A stretch of DNA of 64,000 nucleotides. Origin: Hibiscus mutabilis. Taxonomy: Eukaryota > Streptophyta > Magnoliopsida > Malvales > Malvaceae. The stretch covers positions 57,598,284 to 57,662,283 of the forward strand of contig CM033721.1 in assembly GCA_019671005.1 (NCBI GenBank), read 5' to 3'. Shown piece by piece: positions 44,785 through 55,206 of this stretch. The first letter of the stretch is position 1, and each line of letters begins with the position of its first letter. A model generated the notes under the pieces. The model made no database searches, had not been told where the DNA came from, and saw only the letters and a program-made list of their open reading frames with translations. A program made the position numbers and the translations under genes.

Positions 44785-46192
44785 ACTAGCTCAAATTTGT
44801 ACTTTGGGCTTTGAATTTCATATAGGGGTCTATTTACCCACATAGGGCCAAAATATAATTTCATTTATCAAAAGGGTTACAAAAGTCAATCATTACAAAC
44901 ATTATTACATCGGTTTCAAAATTTTTGATCACCGAAACCTAATTTCAACTAGGCCGATTTTTAGGATATGACAAAAAGGCCCTTTCAGATAACCAATTTT
45001 ATTTTTTCCCATTTTTTCGATTTCCCACTCTCTCTTCCTGCTCTCTCTCCCTAAATCCTCTGAAACAAACACCTCATTCCCAGAAAAACCCAGCAAAACT
45101 CGATCAAAACACCAAGCTAATGCTTGGTGTTCATCATGTTCTTGAAGAACAAGGATGAACACTAAGAACACCGGCACTACCTCGTCGCCCATTTCGCCGT
45201 TCAATCCTCAGCCACTGTCCTTCGATCATACTCTGGTGTTCGCCGGCCACCGGGATTCGAATCCCGGTTGCTGCAAGGGGATTTTTGACCGTCGTATCTC
45301 CGCCGCGCTAAAACTTTAAACTCCCTAAAAACTCCATTTTGCCGTCCTAAACCTAGATCTAAGGCTCGATTCATAAGAATATCCCTCCTTCCCCTCATAA
45401 ATCTAACTAACCGAACCCAAATCCTCTCATTTTCAACTCCTCCGTGCCTTTAAACCCTCACCGGCAACTAAACAAGATAAATTGCGTTCTCTTTTCTTTT
45501 TATTTTTTGCTACTGTTTTTGTTGTTTAAAATTAGGATCTGATTGTTATTTTTTGTGTTTGCTTGCATGGAATGAAATCGAAGGAAAAGAGTTACCTTCT
45601 GATGAACTCCGGTGGTAGCACGGTGACTCCGATCGTCTTCTCCGACGAGTGCTACGACTTCCAAGCGACCTTTCAGCTTTGGTGAGTTTCTCTCTTCCTC
45701 AATTATGACCGTAATAATTACGCAATAATTAATTCTGACTTTTTCTCTCTCTTCCTTTATATAGGATAATGTGTCGTGGTGTTATCGATGACATCACATG
45801 CATGACGTCAGCGGCCAAGAAAATCATTATCCGTGTGATAAGCTTCTAGACCAACCAAGGACTGCCACGTGGCTGTTTTATGTGGGAAAACTGAATATTT
45901 GGTTTTGTTGGATATCAGAATGGGCGGGAAAGACTATAACATATGTAATTGGGCTTAAATTGGGCTTTTAGGATTTTATATGTATTTGGACACTTGCATT
46001 GGACAATATTTTTGGATATGGACTATCTTTTTGGATTTATTTATTTATGCTAACTATTTATTTATTCATATATACCCATACCTGGGTAAAATTAGGGTGT
46101 TACACAAATCCTGAAAAGACAACCCAGTGAACATCAATTTCCACAAGAGTCCAAAGACATAACAAAAGGACCAACATAACTATAATGTTCAT

Positions 46193-46612
46193 TTACCTTA
46201 TGTTTGGATTGAAAGAAAGTGAAAATAAAATAAAAAGGAAAGCAAAGCAAATAAAACCAAAATGAAAAACCATTTTTCTGGTTTGGTTACAAGGGAAATG
46301 GAGTATTGAATTGATACCATTCATCTTAAATGTATTCATTATGATATCTTTGGCATCCGTAAACCGTTCAGCAACTTTGACATATACGAATGTAGGGATA
46401 GGATTGACAAACTCCAGGATCAGATGTTTGGGATCCGAGGTTTCAATTTCGAAGCTATTCAGGCTATGTCGGGTTGGTAGGTACAACATGAGACCCAAGA
46501 AGGCTGCATTTGAGGTGAGGAATATATAAGAAGAAAGACCCAAACCATTTGCAATATCAATCCGGGATGAACAAAAGAGGTCAAGAACTAATCCTGCAAC
46601 TCGGGGTTCCAT
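46193..46612 (-). pseudogene. UDP-glycosyltransferase fragment (UGT71-like)
   Basis: A 139-codon frame includes IDIANGLGLSSYIFLTSNAAFLGLMLYLPTRH in separable parts (DIANGLGL, SYIFLTSNAA, FLGLMLYLPTRH), DPKHLILEFVNPIP and DIIMNTF. This matches the middle of the N-terminal acceptor domain of family-1 plant UGTs that glucosylate small phenolics. The C-terminal part (IRKMVFHFGFICF) is unrelated. The UDP-sugar binding PSPG box and the N-terminal His are missing here. It is a degraded fragment lying 90 bases beyond element A. Confidence 0.6.
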
Positions 46613-46928
46613 CCGAGCTCGATTTTATTGAAACGATGTCTCTAACTATGTTTCTAACGGGAGAGATGTAGCTCTCGATGAATATCTGATACCGATGTGG
46701 TGGCTGATAAACAAGTAATATTCCAAAACGAACAAATATATCAACATAACTACTAAAAAGTTTAATAATATTTTAGCTTGCCAGCCATTGCATTATTAAA
46801 TCACATGCCTCTATGTCTAACTGACCAACTCTTATTTCTTATTTTTCATTTTAGCTTCTAGTGGACAACTACTTTCCTATTTGTTTAATGATCTCTTTTC
46901 ATTTTGTGCTCTGTTTATACCATCTTGT

Positions 46929-46990
46929 GTTGATGCAGTCACGGCCTCGCTATCCAATCGAATCAAAGTTGTCGATCCCCCGGCCTTGAG
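46929..46990 (+). pseudogene. Second UGT fragment, opposite strand
   Basis: The plus strand reads VDAVTASLSNRIKVVDPPA, resembling the segment that follows the first strand and helix of UGT71-type enzymes (a Ser-Leu...RI.F.DLP pattern). It lies 300 bases from the other fragment in opposite orientation. The match is short, so confidence is limited. Confidence 0.35.
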
Positions 46991-47430
46991 TAGAAGTAGA
47001 ACCTCCTTCAATAGAGTATTTGAATTGAAGTGCCCAGGAGGCTACATCTCAAGACCATTTACCTCATGTTAAAGACATATTTTTTCAATTGAAGTCTAGC
47101 TACGTACGACTCAACCCGAGTCCATGGGAAATTTCTAGATTTCCTTTGTACCTCATAAGTTGATATTGCTAACGAACTGAACCTCGATTCCTACATTTTC
47201 TTAATCTGCAATTAAGGGTTCTTCGGTCTCATGCTCTACCTAGAGAACTGGCATCGCTAAAATACCTCTGCTTTTGAATGCTCGGATCCCCATATTGGAT
47301 TCTATTAGTTCAACTCTTTGTCTAACAAAGGCTTAAAAAAAGCATATTTTGGCTCCTAAAGCATATTTCTGTATTTTATAATTTATTCAAACGGTTTTTA
47401 TTATCGATAATATTACTTTATGAGTTATAT

Positions 47431-47601
47431 TTTGATACACAATCCTTTTAAAAAATTTAAAACCTACATCTAAACTTTAAACTATAAACCTTAAATTCTA
47501 CATCATACATACTAAACCCCTAAACACTAAAACCTAAACTAAAACTCTAAACCCTAAAATTGAGAGGCTTGTGTATACTGTAAACAAACTTGTGTATCAA
47601 A
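47431..47601. repeat. Small fold-back element
   Basis: TTTGATACACAA (47431-47442) is inverted as TTGTGTATCAAA (47590-47601). The interior is degenerate CCTAAACTAAAACCC, as in the fold-back at 189-531. About 170 bp, no coding capacity. Confidence 0.65.
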
Positions 47602-48478
47602 GTATTTTTCTTATTTTATTAATCTAATTTTTTTAACATTATTAATCTAAATATTTATTTATGCTTTCTAACTGAATGGTTTTTAATTTTATTTATATTA
47701 TTTTATAATTGAGATCTTTCCATCTTAATTTTATTTATATTATTGGAATTTTATAATTTAGGGTAAACTACCTCCAAGGACACTAAACTTTAGTCTGATT
47801 ATATATTGATCATTATATTATGAATTTTATCAATTACTAAACTTTTAAAAACGGTTTCAATAATAAATAAAAGGTAAAAAGTTTGGTGGGGGAACCCCTC
47901 CTACTTAATACACATATCCGTCCCTAGATCAATTTAGAATTAAATTAAGATTTTCAAAAAATTAAACTAAATGAAAAGAATATTTAAGAGACATGACATG
48001 CCATTTAGCGTTTCTCGTTAAAGTCGAGTTATTTTTTTATGAGTGTCACATGATACGATTTTATTGACCAATTTCTCAAATAAAATTAATAATTTTGAGT
48101 AAAATTGATAACAAAATTAAATTTTTAAAGAATACTCGATTAAAAATGATTAATAAATTGGGGTTAGGAGGCAAATGTGCTTTAAAACTTTTCTAAAATC
48201 AAAACCACAAGTGGGCTTAATAGCTTCCCAAAGTATTTTGGCGTTGCACCAAGTTTTAACATAAAATGCCAACCCCTTCGATTTCAAGATGGCAATTTGC
48301 TGATCCAATATCCCAATCTGCCCTCAGCCAACCACAAATCCAAAGCATAGCTACCATTCAAAGTATCACGCCTACGCCCAAAGTTGTGAGCTACTACCAC
48401 TATATCTTACCTTTTTCCCATTGGAACCAACCAATACTATTACTACCATCTCTATCTCTATCTTTCTCTCCCACAATC
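47602..48478 (+). other. AMT1 upstream region, no other gene
   Basis: AT-rich intergenic DNA passing into the AMT1 promoter and leader. The frame of AMT1 is open upstream to 48266, but the extra 71 residues are low-complexity Ser/Pro/Gln and CT-rich repeats (48430-48470), typical of a 5' UTR. I see no definite TATA box. Confidence 0.5.
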
Positions 48479-49867
48479 ATGGAGATTTCCTGGGAGGAAA
48501 GTGTCACCTATTCAATCAACTCCGTTTACCTTCTTTTCTCTGCTTACTTGGTCTTCATCATGCAGCTTGGCTTCGCCATGCTCTGTGCTGGTTCTGTCCG
48601 TGCCAAGAATGCCATGAACATTATGCTCACTAATGTTGTAGATGCAGTCGTTGGTAGCATCTCTTACTATCTCTTTGGCTTCGCCTTCGCATTCGGCGAC
48701 ACCTCCAACCCTTTCATCGGAACCAACTTCTTTGCCCTAAAAGATGTTCCCAACACTTCATTCGACTACTCTTTCTTTCTTTACCAATGGGCTTTCGCCA
48801 TTGCTGTTGCAGGGATTACCAGTGGGTCTATAGCTGAGAGAACCCAGTTCAGTGCTTACTTGGTTTTCTCGTTTTTCCTCAGTGGGTTCGTTTACCCCGT
48901 TGTGGCTCATTGGGTTTGGTCATCGAGTGGGTGGCTCAGTGCTAGTTCGAGCAATCCATTGTTTGCTTCTGGTGCTATTGATTTTGCAGGGAGTGGCGTG
49001 GTGCATATGGTGGGTGCGATTGCTGGGCTTTGGGGTTCGTTAATTGAAGGTCCACGAGTGGGTCGGTTCGATGCTTTTGGCAAGCCTATGCCAATGCGTG
49101 GCCATAATGCAACCCTAGTGGTTCTCGGGACATTCTTGTTGTGGTTCGGATGGTTCGGGTTCAATCCGGGCTCATTCGATAAGATTCTTGTTGCATATCC
49201 TAGTACAACCAATCAAGGTAATTGGACTGCAATCGGTCGGACGGCGGTTACAACCACATTAGCCGGATCGACAGCTGGAATTGTAACGTTGTTCAGTCGA
49301 AGATTACTAGTGGGCCATTGGGATGCACTCGATGTATGCAACGGAGTGTTGGGTGGGTTCGTGGCGATAACATCGGGCTGTTCAGTTGTCGAGCCTTGGG
49401 CTGCTATCGTTTGTGGGTTTTTCGCAGCTTGTGTCCTGATTGGACTCAATATCCTGGCTGTGAAATTGAACTTCGATGACCCGCTAGAGGCTACCCAATT
49501 GCATGGGGGATGTGGTGCTTGGGGTTTGATATTCACTGGCTTGTTTGCAAAACATGAGTTTGTGGTTCAAGCCTATGACTCGGGTGACACCAGCGTGGTT
49601 CGACCCTACGGCCTTTTCATGGGTGGGGGCTGGGGATTGCTTGGGTGCCAAGTGATCGAGCTTTTGGTGATAGTGAGCTGGGTAAGTGCCACAATGGGAC
49701 CTGTTTTCTATGCTCTTCATCAACTCAGGATACTGAGAATATCAGCAGATGAGGAAATTGCAGGACTCGATATTTCCAGCCATGGCGGATATGCTTATAA
49801 TGCTCATCACGATGAAGATCAACCTCGTTTTTATGCAGATTATATGAGAATGCAAGATCAGTCATGA
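48479..49867 (+). CDS. AMT1: AMT1-type ammonium transporter
   Basis: High-affinity ammonium uptake across the plasma membrane as a trimer. One exon, 462 aa from the Met at 48479, chosen because MEISWEES fits the short N-terminus of one AMT1 subgroup; AMT1;1-type proteins are longer by about 40 residues. About 11 membrane helices. Visible are LLFSAYLVFIMQLGFAM (TM1), CAGSVRAKNAMNIMLTN, the AMT signature around DFAGSGVVH with pore His176, and ATQLHGGCGAWG with the second pore His342. The cytosolic tail keeps the trans-activation motif AGLDISSHGGYAY. The regulatory Thr of AtAMT1;1 (Thr460) is Ser433 here, still phosphorylatable. No lesions. An AATAAA signal follows 80 bases after the stop. This is the clearest functional gene in the window. 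Confidence 0.95.
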   Translation: MEISWEESVTYSINSVYLLFSAYLVFIMQLGFAMLCAGSVRAKNAMNIMLTNVVDAVVGSISYYLFGFAFAFGDTSNPFIGTNFFALKDVPNTSFDYSFFLYQWAFAIAVAGITSGSIAERTQFSAYLVFSFFLSGFVYPVVAHWVWSSSGWLSASSSNPLFASGAIDFAGSGVVHMVGAIAGLWGSLIEGPRVGRFDAFGKPMPMRGHNATLVVLGTFLLWFGWFGFNPGSFDKILVAYPSTTNQGNWTAIGRTAVTTTLAGSTAGIVTLFSRRLLVGHWDALDVCNGVLGGFVAITSGCSVVEPWAAIVCGFFAACVLIGLNILAVKLNFDDPLEATQLHGGCGAWGLIFTGLFAKHEFVVQAYDSGDTSVVRPYGLFMGGGWGLLGCQVIELLVIVSWVSATMGPVFYALHQLRILRISADEEIAGLDISSHGGYAYNAHHDEDQPRFYADYMRMQDQS

Positions 49868-49947
49868 TTCATAAGCTTATCAACCATTGTAAGCATGGGG
49901 ACATGACCTTGAATTAATCATGCCATTGTATTTTAGTTCAATCTTTC

Positions 49948-49953
49948 AATAAA
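49948..49953 (+). terminator. AATAAA polyadenylation signal of AMT1
   Basis: AATAAA lies 81 bases after the AMT1 stop in an AT-rich context, a usual near-upstream element for plant polyadenylation. Confidence 0.6.
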
Positions 49954-50218
49954 AGATCATTTGTATTATTGTCTTGGGTCGGGTCAAAATTCGGCGTATT
50001 CAAATTATTTTCTCAGTTAAATCATTTAGTTCCGCATAATGTTTTCTAAAAGATAAAAGGAGCAAAGATTGAAAGGACCATGTATGGACATCAGCTGCTC
50101 AGTGGACCAAATTGTTCTCCTTTATCTTTCCGGAAGTTCTTAGTATATGTACATACACAAACTATATACCTTCTATTGCCATTTGCTGATGAATCAACCC
50201 CTTGCCAACACCATCACC

Positions 50219-51650
50219 TCAAGAATGTCTTCCGCTGTATCGGCGCTGCCGCTGCTGATACGAACTCAAAGCCTCGACAAACTCTTCCTTCCCGAAATCG
50301 GGCCACAGTTCTTGAGCAAAGAAGAGTTCAGTGTAGGCCAATTGCCACAACAAGAAATTGCTGACCCTGAGTTCACCACTGGTTCTTATTAACAAATCCG
50401 GTATGGATACTCTGTACAATTTGTTTCCAGCTCTTGTTCGATTAAGCTTTCGTCGATGTCTGCTAATTCAATTTGGCCGTCTTTTGCTCTCTCGGCTATA
50501 CTTCTGCATGCTTGGACGACGTCGTATTCGCCGCTGTAGCTAACCGCAACGATGAGTTGGAGTCGGGTGTTGTGTTTCGTGGTCTCCTCAACTTGGTTGA
50601 TCAACCTTTGCAGCGATGTGGGAAGCTTTGATGAATCCCCGATGACCGATATTCGAATACCATTTCTGTTAGAAGCCCAGGTATCATGAAATTGAGCCAT
50701 ACTATGTGTCTAAAATTATGCCAAAATCAGAAGAGAAGGACGAATTACCTGCGAAAGGACTCAATCTCTGACTTCAAGGCTCTCTCAAACAAACTCAGCA
50801 AGAAATCAACCTCCACCTGCACTTTAACTACACCCCCAATCAATATTCAATCTTAATTTAAGTCAGGCCCGACGGTAATAGCAGCCATTATACTGACAAC
50901 CGTCATCCACCTAACATTTTGTTATTAAAAAAGTTTAATACTAAAATAAGTGTTTAAATTATTTTATTTTTTTAAGTGACCAAAAATAATAGTTTAAATA
51001 TTTAAAAAGGTAAAAACAAATAATTTAAATATTTATTTTGACATCAAACCTTAAAAAATAGACCGATAACAATAACCACAATAACTTATATCATAAATAC
51101 AACAACTTCAATTTAAATCTTCTACTTCTTATCTTAAGTCTTAACACCCAAGTACGAATGAATTAGTTCATCACATTTTATACCACAAATATCATGGCCG
51201 TGATAGGAATAAATGTAATCTGTGCTACATAATTTACCTGGGACGAATCCAATTCTCGTAAGAGAAAGCGAAGACAGTGAGAACCTGGATCCCCCACTGA
51301 CCGCATAGCCCCACTATCTCCCTCAACGACTTTACACCGGCTTCGTGTCCAGCTGAAGCCGGCAATAACCTCTGTTGGGCCCACCGGCCGTTCCCGTCCA
51401 TTATCACCGCAACGTGCTTCGGCATCAACTCTCTGCTCAGCCCCGCCGGGAAATCTTCCGCCGCAGAAGCCTTCCCATCCGTTAGGTCAGTGGAAGCGGG
51501 TTGTAGCTTATAGTCATATCGTTTGGGAAGAGAAGAAAAAAGGCCCGTTTGGTTCCAACCGGTTGGAACTACTACCAAACCAGGTTTTGGTTTAGTCTTC
51601 GTAGGAATTAATGTATTCGCGGTAGGAATAGCGAAGCGCAGTGATAGCAT
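50219..51650 (-). pseudogene. cis-Prenyltransferase (dehydrodolichyl/polyprenyl diphosphate synthase), frame broken
   Basis: The family condenses isopentenyl diphosphate in cis on an allylic primer. Exons on minus: 51650-51238, 50816-50749, 50665-50219. The first carries a plastid-transit-like N-terminus (MLSLRFAIP, Ser/Thr/Lys-rich) and region I HVAVIMDGNGRWA with the catalytic Asp, then FAFSYENWIRP. Exon 2 has VEVDFLLSLFERALK. Exon 3 has IRISVIGDSSKLP, LQLIVAVSYSGEYD and, in another frame, DLLIRTSGELRVSNFLLWQ with the RxSxxR diphosphate-binding segment and WPDFG. Two single-base losses break it: exon 1 joins exon 2 one base short at the Arg codon, and a C is missing near 50399-50402, giving a stop after NCTEYPY and losing the C-terminal 60 residues. 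Either a pseudogene or two sequence errors; the rest is well conserved. Confidence 0.8.
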
Positions 51651-51842
51651 TATCTGTTCCTTTTGGGGAATAGCGTTTAAAAATTGAAGAGCGTTAGCTA
51701 TCGGCGTTTTTGCCGCCACTGCGTCTTTCGAAGAAAAGAAGCGACGTTCGAATTTGTAGTTTGGGTGGTGTACATATAAAACGATGGATAAGCCAATGAG
51801 AATAGGAGATGAGGGGAAACGACACCTTTTGTGGTCACACAA

Positions 51843-52426
51843 GCTAGATATTTGGTAATTTAGGTTATAAAAGTATTAAAATGTGGCTTTACTTTTTGGA
51901 AAATTTTATAGCGCTCGACAAGCACCGATGAGCACCACTAACGACGAGTATTGATGAACACTATTAATCTAATTTATAAAATTTAAAATTCAAAAGACTT
52001 ACCGTATAATTTTAATTTTTTAAAAAGTCAAAAGGTGATTTAATTAAAATTCTTTTTTATTTTTATATTCTTTTAAAAATTATTAAATCAAAATTTCTAT
52101 ACCCAAATCATCAAAGTCCTAGTTTTTTTTTCTTCTACATCGCCGCCGTCGGCCACATCCTCATTGTCCTGTCGTCGCCCGTATGTGGCCACCATTGAGC
52201 TCTGCCACCCTTCCCCTCCTTCGTTGCAAGTAGGTAATTTATCCCTAATTCTTCATTCGAACACTAACTATATTTAATTTGATACTATTTGAACCCTAAT
52301 TCTCAAATTAAGTACCCTGATTCCCATATTAAAACACCAATTACTTTAAGAATATCCTAATTTGTATGTTAGAACCCTAAATCTCATGTCCGATTTAAAA
52401 TCCACAAATCACAGTCTATCATCTAT
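51843..52426. other. Intergenic DNA between CPT and a palindrome cluster
   Basis: AT-rich with one GC-rich patch (52138-52230, CGCCGCCGTCGGCC) that ends in a possible splice donor (GTAGGTAAT). It could be a remnant first exon of the repeat that follows. No protein is recognisable. Confidence 0.4.
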
Positions 52427-52563
52427 ACCGGTACAGTGGTTTCTTTGTACCGGTACACGGGTATATCTGTACCGGTACTGGCTGCGTACTGGTACATTTA
52501 GCTGCTACTGGAATTTATTTCCAAAATAGTGTAGTGGTAAGCGTTAAAGATCGTACCGGTACG
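52427..52563. repeat. Cluster of GTACCGGTAC palindromes
   Basis: Five words: TACCGGTACA (52427), TGTACCGGTACA (52446), TGTACCGGTACT (52469), CGTACTGGTACA (52485) and CGTACCGGTACGA (52552). All fit GTAYYGGTAC, and four of the five also fit the degenerate palindrome GTAYCGRTAC seen in solo LTR F. Confidence 0.85.
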
Positions 52564-52892
52564 ATATGTTCGATCCTTCAATATTGTTGGTTTAAGTTCG
52601 ATGCATGCATGCTTAGATTTTAACTCTTTAACGTAGATGACGGATTTAAACTTAACGCCTTCAAAACAAATTACGATGATAAAGTACAAGCGTCATATTG
52701 ACATGTGTTCGAAGAAGACAAACAACGAGGTACATTCATTATAATTACCTAAAATTTCAATAATAGTGTTAAATATTTTTTTGTTAAGATTATTATTTTA
52801 TACACATATAGGAAAAAGTTGAAGTTGTACATGAGGAAAACATAAGAACTCCTTATTAGAGTGATCACAAGTTCGAGACACTCATTCATTCG

Positions 52893-54292
52893 GTGCAAAA
52901 TATTGAAAAGGAATTTGTTAAAATGAATGGTCAATTTGAAAATTTTAATGGTCAATTTGAGAAATTAAATGGCCAATTTGAAAAATTAGTGACCATATTA
53001 GCATCGAGTAATGTTAAAAGTTCAATACAAGATGGTGATTTAGTAAAAGGAGAAGACATACATAATAGATCATTAAAGGAGGATGCTTTAAAGAATAGAT
53101 CATAAAAGATTAATTTATATAGCGGTCCTTGAAATATGAGGGTTGAGAAAATAAATCTCACAAAGAAGAATGATTAACTGTCGCATCATTGAAGGAAGAA
53201 ACCGAGAGTGGTATTAAAAAACTGATTATGTCTCCATTTATTAATTGTGATACGGATTATTATTCTCCCTCATTAGAACATATTGGTAAAAGAAAACTTG
53301 AAGTTACTTCTGAAGACAATCAAGACTGACACATATGGTTTCCCAAAAATTCCTAGCGAGATTTTTAGCTTTGTATTTAGTCCCCATCGATTTCCTAGTC
53401 AATTAGTTTTGAAGGAAACTCTAATAAGTAAAAAATGTGGCCTAAAATGTCTAACGGTCCCAAGCTATTATCAAAGAGTAAAGACTCTCAACAAAAAAAG
53501 TGTGAGATGTTCGACTGCACATTCTGGTTTGACTGATGATCTGAAGTCGAAAGATATGACATCAAAAAAAGAGCTCGAACTTCTAAAGTGAATACAAAGG
53601 TATGTATAAATCATTCTTTAATGGTTATATTTCATCTTATAGTTTGATATTATTTGTTTGCTTAAAAATAATGTTTGTAGTATGATGTGCAGATGCAGGA
53701 AAAAAATCACAAAGTGCAATGATACTGGAGAAATATCGAAGGTTGAAAGTTTTGGAAAAAAAGGTAGTAACATGATGAAAAATATAATTTTCTTTGTAGG
53801 GTGGAAATTTAAAAGAAATTATGTACAAATATTTCATTTGTATTAAATATGTGATCAATTACTCTTTAATTGTGCAAGTTGGGAACAATAATAAGGTTTG
53901 TGATTTTGAGATTGAACAAGGATCGGAAGATTTGGTCGTAGAAGCTCAAATCAAATTTAAAACAAGAAATGTGTAAACTATACACACAGTTTTTAATATC
54001 GGCATTTAATTTTCAAGTTATTATCATTTGTAAGAGTTAAATGTATGTCATGCAGTATAAATATGAGCCAGGTGATCTCTTATCAGAAGATTGCAATGAA
54101 ACTGGTAGGATAAGTGATGTGTACAAGAAATATTTGAAGTACTTAACGCTTGAAGAAAGCAGAGTTTGTACGAATGTTGCTACTTGGAATGATAAATCTA
54201 ACACTCTTTACATGGTCAAAAATAATGATTTGGACATTGGCAATGCTTGTACTATTTTTCTACAAAAGTGGTTATCTGATTGGGTATTATAG
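52893..54292 (+). pseudogene. Unrecognised transposon-like ORF remnants
   Basis: Short frames at 52893-53105, 53283-53591 and 54041-54292 on + may be exons of one decayed gene. The first has three copies of a 9-residue repeat (NGQFEKL, 27-bp units at 52925-52988) in a helical context. The others contain Lys-rich segments and no motif I know. Their position next to a FAR1 fragment suggests a Mutator-type transposon gene, but I cannot name the product. Confidence 0.3.
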
Positions 54293-54605
54293 ATATCTAT
54301 GTTTGTTAAATGTTATAATCAATATTTGTTATTTTGTCTGTTATTAATACAAGTGTTTTTATTGTTTTTTAATATTTAATAATTTATCGATATCTATGTG
54401 TAAGATTTGCACTTGAGACAATAGCCTATGCCAAAGAAGTTATATCTGCCTCTGTCTTTTCAGGTAAAAAATAATTTATGGGCTAGGGATCACATTATTT
54501 TCAGTTCATGATTTCATGAAATTTTCAAATTTAATGTCTCTCGCAGAGTTTGATAGAAGATTATATATATATATATAAGCTATAAGTTAATATGTAACAA
54601 TTTAC

Positions 54606-55112
54606 TTATCGATGAATTACATACATGATATAAGCAACTTGTGTTGCCTGAACCATGTCATGGTTATGTTCAGCTTGGAATTTAACAACTTTCCAATATT
54701 GATATCGTTCGTCCAATTTGAATCTAATAAATGCTCCACATCCAACTCTGTTGGTTGGTCTTTCTTCACGTTTTTCATTTGGCAAATCACTCCACTTTTC
54801 CGCTTTATATCCCACCTTACGGAACACCAGTTTTTTTTCAATTATGTGATCACCAGTTCGACTTTTCACTGTTTGGTCGACTCGAACGCCAAAACTTTTC
54901 ACTTTGGCATAAGTATGATATAATTCAATACAATCATCTAAAGTCTTCCACTTCAACATACTAATATCATTCGCATAGTAATCTTTCAATTGTTTTCCAA
55001 TCTTGTCCCATATGCTTTCGTCAATGAAGTAGTCAAGGTTCTTCTCATCATCTATATGTTTGTCAAAATCAACAGGATAATCAGTTTGTTCTTCTTCAGT
55101 ATCTGTAATCAC
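54606..55112 (-). pseudogene. FAR1-type DNA-binding domain fragment (FHY3/FAR1, MULE-derived)
   Basis: A 168-codon frame shows the FAR1 domain: LYHTYAKVKSFGVRVDQT, then KSRTGDHIIEKKLVFRKVGYK, RPTNRVGCGAFIRF and FQAEHNHDM. FAR1 domains are WRKY-GCM1 type zinc fingers found in FHY3/FAR1 transcription factors and in Mutator-like transposases. The first zinc-ligand Cys (usually LVC) is Phe here; the GC and HNH ligands are kept. An acidic N-terminus precedes it. The MULE transposase core and SWIM finger that normally follow are absent to the left. It is likely a decayed transposase piece. Confidence 0.65.
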
Positions 55113-55171
55113 TAGTTTTGTCCGGGGTGGACCTATTTTTATTTTTCTGCTTTCATTTTTCCAATAACGAG

Positions 55172-55172
<1 letters not shown>

Positions 55173-55204
<32 letters not shown>
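55173..55204. repeat. (AT)n microsatellite
   Basis: About 16 AT dinucleotides just upstream of the FAR1 fragment's start (in its own direction). A shorter run occurs at 54561-54574. Confidence 0.9.

Positions 55205-55206
<2 letters not shown>

Larger units (their letters stand above)
42336..44973. mobile_element. Solo LTR F (2.6 kb) inside A's 5' LTR
   Basis: It starts TGTAACACCCCCTTCCC and ends GGATATGACA, with perfect 5-bp target duplications AAAAG at 42331-42335 and 44974-44978. There is no coding sequence; frames at 42629-42922 are by-products of repeated GTATCGATAC-like words. It is younger than the A insertion. The lineage is not determined; the length fits a chromovirus such as Tekay. 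Confidence 0.85.
9694..46104 (-). mobile_element. Element A: Tat/Ogre-like gypsy retrotransposon with nested insertions
   Basis: The two outer LTRs (9694-11588 and 41093-46104) are the same family in the same (minus) orientation. The flanking 5-mers CAAGT (9689-9693) and CAAAT (46105-46109) match at four of five bases, as expected of an ageing target duplication. The 5' end is on the right: the primer site lies just inside the right LTR. ORF1, gag remnants, protease, RT, RNase H, a second archaeal-type RNase H and integrase run right to left at 21940-13885. The second RNase H and an ORF upstream of gag are hallmarks of Tat/Ogre elements. Insertions B/D/E (leader) and F (5' LTR) account for about 21 kb. 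Many stop codons; not autonomous. Confidence 0.8.
41093..46104 (-). repeat. 5' LTR of element A, split by solo LTR F
   Basis: Minus-strand start TGTAACACC, end GACA. Without F and one target copy it is about 2.37 kb. It holds the conserved segment (GTGAGGGTGCTAATCC, GTGACCGGTGGCGAC in minus orientation) also present in LTRs B and C, and a TATA box at 45757-45764. Confidence 0.8.

Noticed and set aside
48266..48478. 71-residue N-terminal extension of the AMT1 protein
   Set aside because: Low-complexity Ser/Pro/Gln with CT-rich DNA; AMT1 proteins do not have such an extension and the Met at 48479 fits the short-N-terminus subgroup.
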